Notes: generated from the sequence alone by a model not told the origin. Positions 1 to 8,297 are shown, numbered from the stretch's first letter. The stretch is DNA of 64,000 bases from Streptomyces sp. NBC_01445 (GCF_035918235.1 NZ_CP109485.1:3038001-3102000), one strand, 5' to 3'. Program-made: numbers and translations.

Positions 1-2
1 TG

Positions 3-560
3 CTCTACGGGGCCCTGCGCACCGCCCAGCCACTGGGCGACCGCACGCTGGGCGAGGCGGTCGCGGCGGCGCGCGACGTGGAACAGGCCTTGGTGATACG
101 GGACGAGGCGCGGGCGCTGCTGGCGGCGGTGGGCGGAGCGGGGGCCTCCGGGTCGGGGGCTGGTGGGGCAGCCGGTTCGGTGACTGGCGCGTCGGCCGGC
201 TCGGCGGCTGCGGCGGCCGGCGCGGCGGCGTGGGAGGAGGTGCGGGAGGCGCACGGAGCACTGCGGGCGCTCGCGCCTCGCGTCGTGGATCCGGCACTGC
301 GCGAGGAACTCCTCGCGGTGTGCGGGCGGCTCGCCTCGGCGACGGCTCCGCCGCGCGTTCGGGACGTGGGGCTCGCGCCGCGCGAGGTGGATGTCCTCGC
401 GTGCGTGGCCACCGGCGCGACGAACGCGGCCACGGCCGAACGCCTCGGCCTGCGGCCCGAGACCGTGAAGGGCTATCTGCGGTCGGCCATGCGGAAGTTG
501 GGCGCGCACACGCGCCTGGAGGCGGTGGTGGCGGCACGGAGGGCGGGGCTGCTGCCGTAG
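3..560 (+). CDS. LuxR-type transcriptional regulator, C-terminal part (runs off the left edge)
   Basis: The reading frame is open from base 3, so the gene starts upstream of the window; the GTG at 78 is internal. The last 65 residues form a classic LuxR/GerE helix-turn-helix: APREVDVLACVATGATN, then AERLGLRPETVKGYLRSAM, then RKLGAHTRLEAVVAARRAGL. Before it is a low-complexity Gly/Ala/Ser linker (about residues 45-75 of the visible part), probably separating an unseen sensory domain from the DNA-binding domain. The signal it senses cannot be told from this piece. The next gene follows after about 80 bp on the same strand. Confidence 0.85.
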   Translation, partial: LYGALRTAQPLGDRTLGEAVAAARDVEQALVIRDEARALLAAVGGAGASGSGAGGAAGSVTGASAGSAAAAAGAAAWEEVREAHGALRALAPRVVDPALREELLAVCGRLASATAPPRVRDVGLAPREVDVLACVATGATNAATAERLGLRPETVKGYLRSAMRKLGAHTRLEAVVAARRAGLLP

Positions 561-639
561 CTGCTGCCTTGGACGGGCCGCGCCTCGGGCAGGAGCAATT
601 CCTCATGTGGTCCGTGGACGACGAAGGGGGTTGGGGGAC

Positions 640-1296
640 ATGCTGGGGAACATGGTGTCCACCGACCGGTATCTGGCGTTCGCGGCGATGTCGCTCCTTG
701 TGATCGTGATCCCTGGGCCGAGCGTGCTGTTCGTGATCGGGCGCGCGCTCGCGCACGGCCGGCGGACGGCGGTCGCGACGGCGCTCGGCAATGTCATCGG
801 CTCGTACGTGCTCGTGGTGGGCGTGGCGCTCGGGATCGGTTCCCTGGTGGAGCGCTCGGCAGCGGTGTTCATGGCGGTGAAGCTGGCGGGAGCCGCGTAT
901 CTGGTCTTCCTCGGCGTGCAGGCGTTCCGGCATCGCAGAGAGATGCGGGCCGAGGACATCCGGGCGCCGCACGGCCCCCCGCGCGGGGATCTGCGGACGG
1001 TCGCGGACGGCGCGCTCGTCGGGGTGACCAACCCCAAGGGCATCGTCTTCTTCGCGGCGGTCCTGCCCCAGTTCGTGGACCACTCGGGCGGTCAAGTGCC
1101 CGCGCAGATGCTTCTGTTGGGGCTGATCCCGATCTCGATCGGCCTGGTCACGGACACGCTGTGGGGCCTGACGGCGTCCGCCGCGCGTACGTGGTTCGCC
1201 CGGTCCGACCGCCGTCTGTCACTGATCGGCGGCACGGGAGGCTTCGCGATGATCGGCCTGGGAGTGACGGTCGCGGCGACGGGTCGCGCGGACTGA
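640..1296 (+). CDS. LysE/RhtB family amino-acid or metabolite exporter
   Basis: A small membrane protein of about 218 residues with the LysE/RhtB signature near the N-terminus (VIPGPSVLFVIGRALAHG) and six likely membrane segments. The mid-protein VTNPKGIVFFAAVLPQF block is the second hallmark of the family, whose members export amino acids, homoserine lactones and related compounds. The start is ambiguous. ATG 640 has GGGGGA just upstream, ATG 652 (MVSTDRYLAF) matches usual family starts with GGGGA before it, and GTG 607 is longer but less likely. The gene converges on the HTH_42 gene with a 22-bp gap. The substrate is unknown. Confidence 0.88.
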   Translation: MLGNMVSTDRYLAFAAMSLLVIVIPGPSVLFVIGRALAHGRRTAVATALGNVIGSYVLVVGVALGIGSLVERSAAVFMAVKLAGAAYLVFLGVQAFRHRREMRAEDIRAPHGPPRGDLRTVADGALVGVTNPKGIVFFAAVLPQFVDHSGGQVPAQMLLLGLIPISIGLVTDTLWGLTASAARTWFARSDRRLSLIGGTGGFAMIGLGVTVAATGRAD

Positions 1297-1318
1297 TCCC
1301 GGCGCGCTCCGACCGCCA

Positions 1319-2467
1319 CTACTCCGGCCGTACGGTCCCGAAGCGGATGTCGCACGGGCCCTTGACCCCCAGCGTGCGCGCGGTGGTCTCCGCCTCGTCC
1401 GTGAGGGCGTCGCGCTGCTGCGCGGTGAGCTTCCCGAAGGGCTGGAGGGTGAGCGTGGCGGAGTCGTCGTTGGCCTCGTCGAGCTTCCAGAGCCCGGCGA
1501 GCATGCCGTCGACGAGGAAGGCGGGAAAGGACATGTTCGCCTTCCAGGTGCGGTCCTTGTACGCGAGCGGCACGAGGCGGGTGCGGTCGGCGTGCGAGAG
1601 CAGCAGGTTGTCGAACTCGGGGAGGAGGCGCGGCGGGGCGGGGGTGTCCTCGTCGGGGCGGGGGGCGTCGGGCAGGTCGAAGAGCTCGACGCCGTGCGGG
1701 TCGCGGAAGGTGACGAGCTGCGGCCGCAGCCGCTCGAAGACCTCCCTCATACGGGTCAGGCCCGCCCACTGCTGCATGTCCTTGACCGAGGCGGGCCCGA
1801 ACGCGGCCAGATAGCGCAGGACGGTGCCGTCCGGGGCGGGCGCCGGGTCGGCAGCCCGGTCGAGCCAGTGCTCGGCGGTGGTCAGGGCGACCTGGCCGCT
1901 GCGCTTCCACAGGCCGCGCGGCGTGGTCTGCACGAGCGGCAGCCGGCAGCGCGCGGCGATCGTGAGGGCGAGGGGGTCCGCGTCGGGCCACTCGGCGAGG
2001 AGCAGCTCCCTGATCTGCTTGGGGGTACGCGGCTCCTGCTCGACGTACGCCTTGGTGAGCGCGGTGAGCCGGTCGAGGTCGACGTCGGGCAGGCCCTTCG
2101 CGAACATCTTCAACTCCCGCTCACGCGCGGGCTGGACGAGGGGGCGCAGACTCATGCAGTCGTCGGCGCTGTGGAGGTGGATGGTCGAGCGCATGGTGAC
2201 GATACGGACGACTTCGCGGTCCTCCAGGAGCCGGGAGAGCTCGGCGGGGTCGAAGCCGTCGAGCCGGGCGGCGAGCGCGCCGTAGGGCGGCTTCACGTTC
2301 TGCGCCTGGAGCCCCAGCAGATGTTCCACGGCGGCCTTCACTGTGACCGGCGAGCGCCGCAGCAGGAACTGACGGTCAAGGGTGGCGCGACCCAGGGCCC
2401 GGGCCGACAGGGTCGGCGCAGCCGCATTGCTCACACTTGCCTTGGCCGTGCTCCGCTTGGTGGTCAT
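1319..2467 (-). CDS. HTH_42 (DUF1006) winged-helix protein, AlkZ-like DNA glycosylase family
   Basis: About 382 residues of the winged-helix DNA-binding HTH_42 family. The family includes AlkZ of Streptomyces sahachiroi and YcaQ/AlkX, which unhook bulky or crosslinking alkylation adducts. Near residue 54 the protein has LLGLQAQN, which fits the catalytic Q-x-Q pair of AlkZ-type members. A TMRSTIHLHSADD block near residue 95 is another family hallmark. No clear Shine-Dalgarno precedes ATG 2467 or the in-frame GTG 2476, so the start is uncertain. It is divergent from corA. Housekeeping paralogues without a natural-product cluster are common in Streptomyces, so the lesion specificity cannot be stated. 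Confidence 0.8.
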   Translation of the reverse strand: MTTKRSTAKASVSNAAAPTLSARALGRATLDRQFLLRRSPVTVKAAVEHLLGLQAQNVKPPYGALAARLDGFDPAELSRLLEDREVVRIVTMRSTIHLHSADDCMSLRPLVQPARERELKMFAKGLPDVDLDRLTALTKAYVEQEPRTPKQIRELLLAEWPDADPLALTIAARCRLPLVQTTPRGLWKRSGQVALTTAEHWLDRAADPAPAPDGTVLRYLAAFGPASVKDMQQWAGLTRMREVFERLRPQLVTFRDPHGVELFDLPDAPRPDEDTPAPPRLLPEFDNLLLSHADRTRLVPLAYKDRTWKANMSFPAFLVDGMLAGLWKLDEANDDSATLTLQPFGKLTAQQRDALTDEAETTARTLGVKGPCDIRFGTVRPE

Positions 2468-2589
2468 ACTCGGCACGCTATCGGGACTTGCGGACAGCTA
2501 CTGGCCTCGAGCCACCGCCCAGCCCATCACCCACGTCCCACCGACCTGCCGACCGGCTCTCTGACGATCTTCCCCCACCGGCCGTATTT

Positions 2590-2650
2590 TGGGCTATATA
2601 TCCTGCACAGTGGCCGAAGTGACAGCCGTTTCGACACGCAAGGCGGAGAC
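2590..2650 (+). promoter_or_regulatory. AT-rich upstream region and RBS of corA
   Basis: The gap between the HTH_42 gene and corA contains TATATA at about 2595-2600, a plausible -10 element in an otherwise GC-rich stretch, and GGCGGAG at about 2643-2649, just ahead of ATG 2651. No convincing -35 was seen. The rest of the 2468-2650 gap shows no other clear structure. Confidence 0.35.
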
Positions 2651-3814
2651 ATGGCAGAGCGGCGGACCCGCCCCGGAGCGGAACCGAAGAAGTACATGTG
2701 GCGCCGCGCCGCAGGACAGTCGCCGGCGAACCCGCCCGAGCCCGACACCACGCCGCCCCCGCCCGCCACACCCACCGACCCGGCGTCGGAGACGGCGAGC
2801 GTGGTGCAGGCGGCGCTGTACCGGGACGGGGTACGGGTGTCGTCGCCCGCGACGCTGGCCGAGACGTTCCGCGAGCTGCGCGAGCAGCAGGACGGCATGG
2901 CATGGATCGGCCTGGCCCGTCCGACGGAGTCCGAACTCCTCTCCCTGGCAGGCGAATTCGACCTGCACCCGCTCGCGGTCGAGGACGCACTGGAGGCGCA
3001 TCAGCGGCCGAAGCTGGAGCGGTACGGGGACACGCTGTTCGTCGTCCTGCGCGCCGCCCGCTACCTGGACGCGCCCGAGGAGGTCGAGTTCGGGGAGCTG
3101 CACGTGTTCGTCGGAGCGGACTTCGTCATCACGGTCCGGCACGGCGCGGCGCCCGACCTCTCCGGTGTGCGCCGCCGCATGGAGGACTCCCCAGAGCTGC
3201 TGAAACTCGGCCCCGAGGCGGTGCTCTACGCGATTCTCGACGCGGTCGTGGACGGCTATGCCCCGGTCGTCGCCGGCGTCCAGACCGACATCGACGAGAT
3301 CGAGACAGAGGTCTTCTCCGGAGCGCCCGAGGTGTCCCGGCGCATCTACGAACTCTCGCGCGAGATGGTCGAGTTCCAGCGCGCGACCCGCCCCCTGGTC
3401 GGCATGCTGCACGCCCTGATGGCGGGCTTCGCCAAGTACGGCACGGACGAGGAACTCCAGCGCTACCTGCGCGACGTGGCCGACCACGTCACGCACACGA
3501 GCGAACGCGTCGACGGCTTCCGCCAGGCCCTCGCGGACATCCTGACGGTGAACGCGACGCAGGTCACCCAGCAGCAGAACGCGGAGATGCGGGCACTGGC
3601 CGAAGCGGGCTTCGAACAGAACGAGGAGATCAAGAAGATCTCGTCGTGGGCGGCGATCCTGTTCGCACCGACACTGGTGGGAACCATCTACGGCATGAAC
3701 TTCGACCAGATGCCGGAGCTGCACTGGGCGGGCGGGTATCCGTTCGCGATCGTGCTGATGGCAGTGGTGTGCACGAGCCTGTACGTCATTTTCAAGAAGC
3801 GGGACTGGCTGTAG
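2651..3814 (+). CDS. corA: CorA family magnesium/cobalt transporter
   Basis: A 387-residue CorA-type divalent cation channel. The C-terminus carries the two membrane helices of the family, and the first ends in the invariant GMN selectivity motif (GTIYGMNF). The protein ends in the basic tail FKKRDWL. The cytoplasmic N-terminal half is rich in acidic and helical sequence as expected. The first 45 residues are a Pro-rich, basic extension. I chose ATG 2651 because GGCGGAG lies just upstream; the open frame extends far further left but only as antisense of the neighbouring gene. It should form a homopentamer in the membrane that imports Mg2+. Confidence 0.93.
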   Translation: MAERRTRPGAEPKKYMWRRAAGQSPANPPEPDTTPPPPATPTDPASETASVVQAALYRDGVRVSSPATLAETFRELREQQDGMAWIGLARPTESELLSLAGEFDLHPLAVEDALEAHQRPKLERYGDTLFVVLRAARYLDAPEEVEFGELHVFVGADFVITVRHGAAPDLSGVRRRMEDSPELLKLGPEAVLYAILDAVVDGYAPVVAGVQTDIDEIETEVFSGAPEVSRRIYELSREMVEFQRATRPLVGMLHALMAGFAKYGTDEELQRYLRDVADHVTHTSERVDGFRQALADILTVNATQVTQQQNAEMRALAEAGFEQNEEIKKISSWAAILFAPTLVGTIYGMNFDQMPELHWAGGYPFAIVLMAVVCTSLYVIFKKRDWL

Positions 3815-4025
3815 TAGGGATCTGGCACCTGGGCGGCCCGGTCGGCGGCGTTCGGAGAGTCACTGGTTCCGGCACCGCTGAGAGGGGGCCCGATGCACGG
3901 ATGCCCTCCTCGGGCACTTCGGCTGCCCTGCGGATCGAGGTCGGAGCTACGGCAACACGCGCGTCCGCCCGGCGGTGCGCGGGAGGTGTCGGCCGCGCCG
4001 CGTCGACGGCCGCGTTCGCCATCCG

Positions 4026-5384
4026 TCAGGCGCGGGTCTGCGCATCGGCGGTCCGCTCGGTACGGCGGAAGGCGAGGTCGATGATCCGCCGCCAGTTCAC
4101 GGGCGGCTCGGGTACCACGACGCCGGGGCGGTCGCGCGGTACGAGGACCCGCAGTGCCCCCGGGCGCAGCGTGCAGACCACCGGGGTGGGCATCCGAAGC
4201 GCCTCGCCGTCGACCGCGACGGGGATCTCGTCCGCGTCGGTCGTCACCTCGACACGGTGTGCGGTCATGACGGTCAGTCCGGTGGACTCCGAGCCCCGCA
4301 CGGCCAGGTCGGCAGCCTGCGCCGCGTCCTCCACCCGGATCCCGAGCACCCCCAGTTCGCCGTCGTCCAGTCGGGGCCGGCGGCCGCCGCCGCTGAGCTC
4401 GTCGGGTGAGGTGTACGGGTTGTTGCTGACCAGCAGTGCCTGCTGGGAGGAGAGGGTGGTGCCGTCGACCCGTGCGTCGAGCCGTCGTACCCCTTCGCCG
4501 AGCAGCAGGTCCGGCATGAGGGACAGCGCCGTGCCCGCCTTGTCGTCGCGGTACTCGGGCCGTTGCACGACATCCGCGTACACCCCGAACGACACGGTGT
4601 TCACGAAGGCCCGGCCCGCGATGTCGCCGAGGTCGACCCGGACCTCCTCGCCGGCCGTCAGCGCGTCGAGGCAGCGGGAAGGGTCGGAGCGGTCGAGGCC
4701 CAGGTCCATGGCGAAGTGGTTGCGGGTGCCGGCGGAGACCACGAGGAACGGCAGGTCGTGCTCGGCGGCGATCGCCGCGACCAGGGCCTGGGTGCCGTCG
4801 CCGCCGGCGACGCCGAGCAGGTCCGCGCCTTCGGCCACGGCCTGCCGGGCCAGCGCGGCGACGTCCGCCGCGGCGGACGGATCGAGCAGGATCACCCGCG
4901 CGCCGAGTTCCTCCGCCCGCTCGACCAGCCCGAACCGGCCGACCTTCCCGCCCCCGGACTTCGGATTCATGATCAGGACCGGCCGGTTCGGCCGGGAGGC
5001 GGCCCTCGTCCGCGTCGGCCGCTCCGGGCGCGACTTGCGCAGCGCTGTCCTCGCGCAAGCCAGGGCCACGCCCCAGCACAGGCAGAGGACCAGAGCCGTC
5101 AGCCACAGGCCGTCGTGCGCGAAGAGCACCAGGACGGCGACGGGGGACACGACCGCGAGGAGCGCCCCGCCCAGCCGCACCAGTCCGCGGTGCGCCACGA
5201 ACCACCAGACGCCGACCGCGCAGACGATCAGCCCCAGGAGCCCGGCGCCGACGACGACCAGGCCGCCCTCCCCCAGCGCGAGCACGAGCACGAGCACCGA
5301 ACCCACCACCGCGAGCACGGCCAGACGTGCCAACAGCCGCGCGGCCCCATTCCCGCCGGGGCCCGTCGTGCGCGTCCTGCCCAT
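4026..5384 (-). CDS. Membrane-anchored diacylglycerol kinase-like (DAGK catalytic domain) protein
   Basis: 452 residues. Residues about 18-110 hold four hydrophobic segments. A DAGK/YegS-type catalytic domain follows, with the nucleotide-binding PKSGGGK at 141-147 and the signature GGDGT at 194-198. Further conserved blocks (SAGTRNHFAMDLG, NTVSFGVYADVV, LLVSNNPY) support the call. The family phosphorylates diacylglycerol, sphingoid bases or related lipids with ATP. ATG 5384 is preceded by GGAGAGGA. The membrane domain suggests action on membrane lipids, but the substrate is unknown. An intergenic stretch of about 210 bp separates its end from corA. Confidence 0.87.
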   Translation of the reverse strand: MGRTRTTGPGGNGAARLLARLAVLAVVGSVLVLVLALGEGGLVVVGAGLLGLIVCAVGVWWFVAHRGLVRLGGALLAVVSPVAVLVLFAHDGLWLTALVLCLCWGVALACARTALRKSRPERPTRTRAASRPNRPVLIMNPKSGGGKVGRFGLVERAEELGARVILLDPSAAADVAALARQAVAEGADLLGVAGGDGTQALVAAIAAEHDLPFLVVSAGTRNHFAMDLGLDRSDPSRCLDALTAGEEVRVDLGDIAGRAFVNTVSFGVYADVVQRPEYRDDKAGTALSLMPDLLLGEGVRRLDARVDGTTLSSQQALLVSNNPYTSPDELSGGGRRPRLDDGELGVLGIRVEDAAQAADLAVRGSESTGLTVMTAHRVEVTTDADEIPVAVDGEALRMPTPVVCTLRPGALRVLVPRDRPGVVVPEPPVNWRRIIDLAFRRTERTADAQTRA

Positions 5385-5428
5385 GGCGTCCTCTCCACAG
5401 CCCTGTCCGACCGCGAGCCCGGTCCTGG

Positions 5429-5682
5429 TCACCAGCCTGCATGCTCCCTGATCGGGGAGCATCCCAGCGGGCGGCGGGCGAACTCCTGCGCGGTCAGCGC
5501 GCCGAAGGTGAACCAGACAGCCAGGGCTCTCAGATGGCTCACGTCGTGCACGAGGCCGAGGTCACCCCTGCCGGATGTGTGCGCGGCAGGGGCGTAGCAC
5601 AGGCCTGCCACGAACGCCGCGACGAAACCGTCGCTGCGACCAGCACGGAGGCGGCGTAGGTGAGGAACGGCAACGCGGGACC
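5429..5682 (-). pseudogene. Remnant of a CPA1-type Na+/H+ antiporter (C-terminal part, frameshifted)
   Basis: On the minus strand one frame reads ALPFLTYAASVLVAA and then, after a one-base frame change near 5630, GFVAAFVAGLCYAP followed by ALAVWFTFGALT. These are the kinds of consecutive membrane segments seen near the end of NhaP/CPA1 cation:proton antiporters, where FVAAFVAG is typical. No upstream two-thirds of the gene is present. I infer a dead fragment. The identification rests on motif memory and needs a translated search. Confidence 0.55.
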
Positions 5683-5732
5683 GGCCCGGCGCGTTTCCTC
5701 TGCGGCCCCGGCCGAGCGTGGAGGGCCGATGG

Positions 5733-5831
5733 TGTGTACTGCTTGACGTACCTCGGAACCTCGTCCTGGACGGTGAGCGCGCGGGCGGTGTGGGCGCCGG
5801 TCATGCCCAGCCTTCCGGCGACGAGGATCAT
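5733..5831 (-). pseudogene. Remnant of an NAD-dependent epimerase/dehydratase (N-terminal Rossmann start only)
   Basis: A start-like ATG at 5831 opens MILVAGRLGMTGAHTARAL, which mirrors the N-terminal MILVTGGxGxIG dinucleotide-binding loop of short-chain NAD-dependent epimerases. After about 33 codons the frame no longer resembles the family and runs into the antiporter remnant region. Its ATG overlaps the stop of the fragment upstream (ATGA), as in an operon. A truncated, non-functional gene is the simplest reading. Confidence 0.5.
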
Positions 5832-5953
5832 CGGACCACTTCGTGGCGGAGGTGCGTCACACCCGGTGCCACGATGGTTTCCAGCTGACGCAGGCGCACG
5901 TGCTTCGGGAGCTCGCGGAAGAAGCTGCGACCGCCGCCTGCTACTCCCCGGAT
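5828..5953 (-). pseudogene. C-terminal fragment of an unidentified gene
   Basis: Between an in-frame stop near 5954 and the TGA at 5828 the minus strand encodes about 41 residues including FFRELPKHVRLRQLETIV and THLRHEVV. The composition looks like real coding sequence and the stop overlaps the next start as ATGA, but no start codon or upstream part exists. I do not recognise the family. It is reported because it fits with the adjacent epimerase fragment as the tail of a former operon. Confidence 0.35.
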
Positions 5954-6134
5954 TCATGTCTCGATGCGCGGCTCGGACGATGCACCGCGCCCGCCGCGCC
6001 TTTGGACGAACTGGCCCGTCGCAATCCCCCAAAGGAGGGAGCCAAACCCACAGGAGTGATCGAACGCAGCATCACAGCGCGGCTCCCTCGGCCACACCAA
6101 GGGTCCTCCGGCTATTCGAAGTCCAGTCGCCGGC

Positions 6135-6257
6135 GTTCCCGACGTCCGGTTCGTGCACGGCGACGTGGTCGACCACCTGCGTACCGCCGAGCCCTTAGAT
6201 GCCGCCTACGCCATAGGTTCCATGGCCTTCGCCGACCCGGCTCGGGCAGGGACGTAG
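6135..6257 (+). pseudogene. Fragment of a class I SAM-dependent methyltransferase
   Basis: The plus strand reads VPDVRFVHGDVVDHL, then DAAYAIGSMAFADPARA, and stops at 6255-6257. This matches the segment around the acidic post-II/III loops of small actinomycete methyltransferases (a typical sequence reads VRFVHADVVDHL..., then FTDPERLLPA). The SAM-binding GxGxG region upstream and the whole C-terminal half are missing, so this is a relic of about 40 codons. It lies tail to tail with the truncated regulator. Confidence 0.55.
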
Positions 6258-6262
6258 CAAGG

Positions 6263-7390
6263 TCAGGCCTCCGGAGCAGGACCCCGGTTCGCGGACGTTC
6301 CGTGCGCCACCGGATACGGCACGAACGTGCTGGAGTTCTGGTCGATCCGTAGCGCGTGGCCGAGTGGGGGCGCTGCGCGCTGGGGGCATTCGAGGCGTTC
6401 GCAGACCCGGCAGCCCATGCCGATGAGGGCGGCGGAGGCTGTGCGGCCGAGGTCGAGGCCGTCGGAGTAGACGAGGCGGTGGGCGTGGCGGATCTCGCAG
6501 CCGAGGCCGATCGCGAAGGTCTTGCCGGGCTCGCCCCAGCCGCCCCGGTGCCGGGTGACGGCGCGCGCGGTCCACAAGTACCGCTGGGCGTCGGGCATTT
6601 CGGCGATCTGGACGTGGATGCGGCCCGGCGCGGCGAACGCCTCGGAGATGTTCCACAGGGGACATGTGCCGCCGGAGCGCGAGAAGTGGAAGCCGGTCGC
6701 CGACTGCCGTTTGGACATGTTGCCGGCGCGGTCGACGCGGACGAAGGAGAACGGTACGCCGCGCAGCCGGGGTCGTTGGAGGGTACTGAGGCGGTGGCAG
6801 ACGGTTTCGTAGCCGAGGCCGTAGCGGTCGGTGAGGCGTTCGATGTCGTAGCGCACCGTCTCGGCCGCGGTGTGGAAGTCGCGGTACGGGAGGATCAGCG
6901 CGGCGGCGAAGTAGTTGGCGATGCCGATGCGGGCCAGGGCGTGGGCGGGTTCGCCCGGTGTGAAGTCTTCGGCTGCGTAGGCGTCCAGCTCGTCCCCGTG
7001 TTCCAGCAGGGCGAGTTGCGTGGCCATGCGGAAGGCGCGCTGGCCCGGGCGCAGTCGCGTGGACAGGTGAAGCGTGCGTGTGGCGGTGTCGTAGTGGTGC
7101 AGGTGTGAGCCCCCCGTACCGAGCCGGACGCCGTGCCGGTCCGCCAGGCGCGCGGACAGGGCTCTCAGTACTTCGCCCGGGCGGATACCGATGGCCTGGG
7201 CGAGTTCCTCGGCCGCCAGGTCCGCCTCGTGCAGATAGTTCTGGCGGCGGTAGAAGTAGTCGCGGATCTCTTCGTGCGCCGAGCGAGGGGCGTCCTGCCC
7301 GCTGTCACGGCCGTCGGCGCCGCCGACCAGTTCGGCCAGGCGCTGATTGCGCCGCCCCAGGTCGAGGAGGACTTGGGCCACGGCAGGCAT
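6263..7390 (-). pseudogene. RamB/PrpC-type short-chain acyl-CoA regulator, N-terminally truncated (no DNA-binding domain)
   Basis: From the ATG at 7390 the frame encodes about 375 residues of the XRE-ImmA/IrrE-DUF2083 regulator family (RamB, short-chain fatty-acyl-CoA responsive). It includes the IrrE-like region LALLEHGDELDAYA and IANYFAAALILPY, and the C-terminal Cys-rich domain (GGTCPLWNISEAF, IGMGCRVCERLECPQRA). The N-terminal XRE helix-turn-helix, normally about 80 residues, is absent. The frame upstream of 7390 is antisense to a beta-hydroxyacyl-CoA dehydrogenase fragment, so a deletion junction lies at about 7391. Without its HTH it should not bind DNA, although a truncated protein could still be made. 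The C-terminal tail looks native. Confidence 0.8.
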
Positions 7391-7555
7391 CGGCTCGCCG
7401 ACCTGATCGGCCTCGACACCGTCGCCGCCATCGCGGAATCGCTCTACGAGGAGTTCAAGGAACCGCTGTACGCACCGCCGCCCCTGCTTCAACGCATGGT
7501 CGAGGCAGGCCTGTTGGGCCGCAAGACGGGCCGCGGCTTCCACACCTACGACTAG
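7391..7555 (+). pseudogene. 3-hydroxybutyryl-CoA dehydrogenase, last 54 codons only
   Basis: The plus strand from the junction encodes RLADLIGLDTVAAIAESL, then YEEFKEPLYAPPPLLQRMV, then EAGLLGRKTGRGFHTYD and a stop. This is the unmistakable C-terminal dimerisation domain end of PaaH/HbdA-type 3-hydroxybutyryl-CoA dehydrogenases. Everything upstream (NAD-binding domain and catalytic His) is missing. It abuts the 5'-truncated regulator on the opposite strand, so both genes lost their 5' ends in one event. The fragment is not expressible as an enzyme. Confidence 0.85.
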
Positions 7556-7579
7556 GGCGGCTTTCACCGGCAGCCGGAG

Positions 7580-8284
7580 TCAGGCCAGGTCCAGGAGCCC
7601 CTTGTACGCGCCGCCGAAGCCCCGGTGCTCGTCGAGCAAGCTGATCTCCAGCAGCCAGTGGGCCTGCCAGCCGTCCTCGGCCGTACGGCGGAGGGGGCGG
7701 TCGTTGGCGGGGGAGATGTACGCGTCGGACGACTGGGCGCCGCCGTGGGCATTCGGCGCCCCCACCATGTGCCCCGCGTTCCAACCCCCCAGCGTCCAGC
7801 CCGCCTTGGTGGCCAGGGTCTGGATCTCGGCGTGCAGGTGGCTGCCGGTCAGGGTCCGGTCCGCGTGGAACGCCTCGCGGGCGGCCGCGAACAGCCTCGG
7901 GAGATCCTCGATGAGGCGGCGTTTGTCCGGGTCCTGGCCGATGACGACCGTACGTACGAAGCCCGACTCGTAACCGGCGAGGACCGGGCCGAGGTCGGCG
8001 ATCGCGATGTCGTCCCCGGTGAGGATCCGGTCCTCCGGTGGCTCCTGGCCTGCGGGCAGGGCGGAGTGCGGCCCCGATCGCACGGCCCGCCAGGAGCCGC
8101 ACGTGCCCCAGGCGGGTACTTCCCGCGTCAGGGCGCCGATGCGGTCGCTCACCTCGCGTTCGCTGCGGCCCGGGGCGATCAGACCCCGGGCGGCGACCTC
8201 GGCGAACAGGGCCTGGGCCATCCGCTGGCCCTCCACGAGGCCCAAGGCGCGCAGCCGTTCGTCCATCCGGTCGGGTGCTGCCAT
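7580..8284 (-). CDS. M24 (aminopeptidase P/creatinase fold) family protein, likely missing one metal ligand
   Basis: 234 residues of the M24 pita-bread fold, the short N-domain-less form found in Streptomyces. The first metal Asp is present (DIAIADLGP, D97), and the His region (AGHMVGAPNAHGG) and the Glu of LLEISLLDE are also present. At the second Asp position, where relatives have ADFGRT, it has SGFVRT (G108), so one metal ligand seems lost. ATG 8284 has GAAGAGGAA upstream; an ATG 13 codons earlier lies inside a repeat. It follows the molybdenum hydroxylase gene on the same strand with a 60-bp gap. Peptidase activity is therefore doubtful. Confidence 0.78.
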   Translation of the reverse strand: MAAPDRMDERLRALGLVEGQRMAQALFAEVAARGLIAPGRSEREVSDRIGALTREVPAWGTCGSWRAVRSGPHSALPAGQEPPEDRILTGDDIAIADLGPVLAGYESGFVRTVVIGQDPDKRRLIEDLPRLFAAAREAFHADRTLTGSHLHAEIQTLATKAGWTLGGWNAGHMVGAPNAHGGAQSSDAYISPANDRPLRRTAEDGWQAHWLLEISLLDEHRGFGGAYKGLLDLA

Positions 8285-8297
8285 GGCGCCGTTCCTC

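Noticed and set aside
3792..4022. 76-codon minus-strand frame in the corA-DAGK gap
   Set aside because: It has no RBS or recognisable domain and overlaps the end of corA. It may be chance.
2698..5451. 917-codon plus-strand frame across corA and the DAGK gene
   Set aside because: It is rich in Arg/Gly/Pro low-complexity sequence and is a frame shadow of two well-supported genes.
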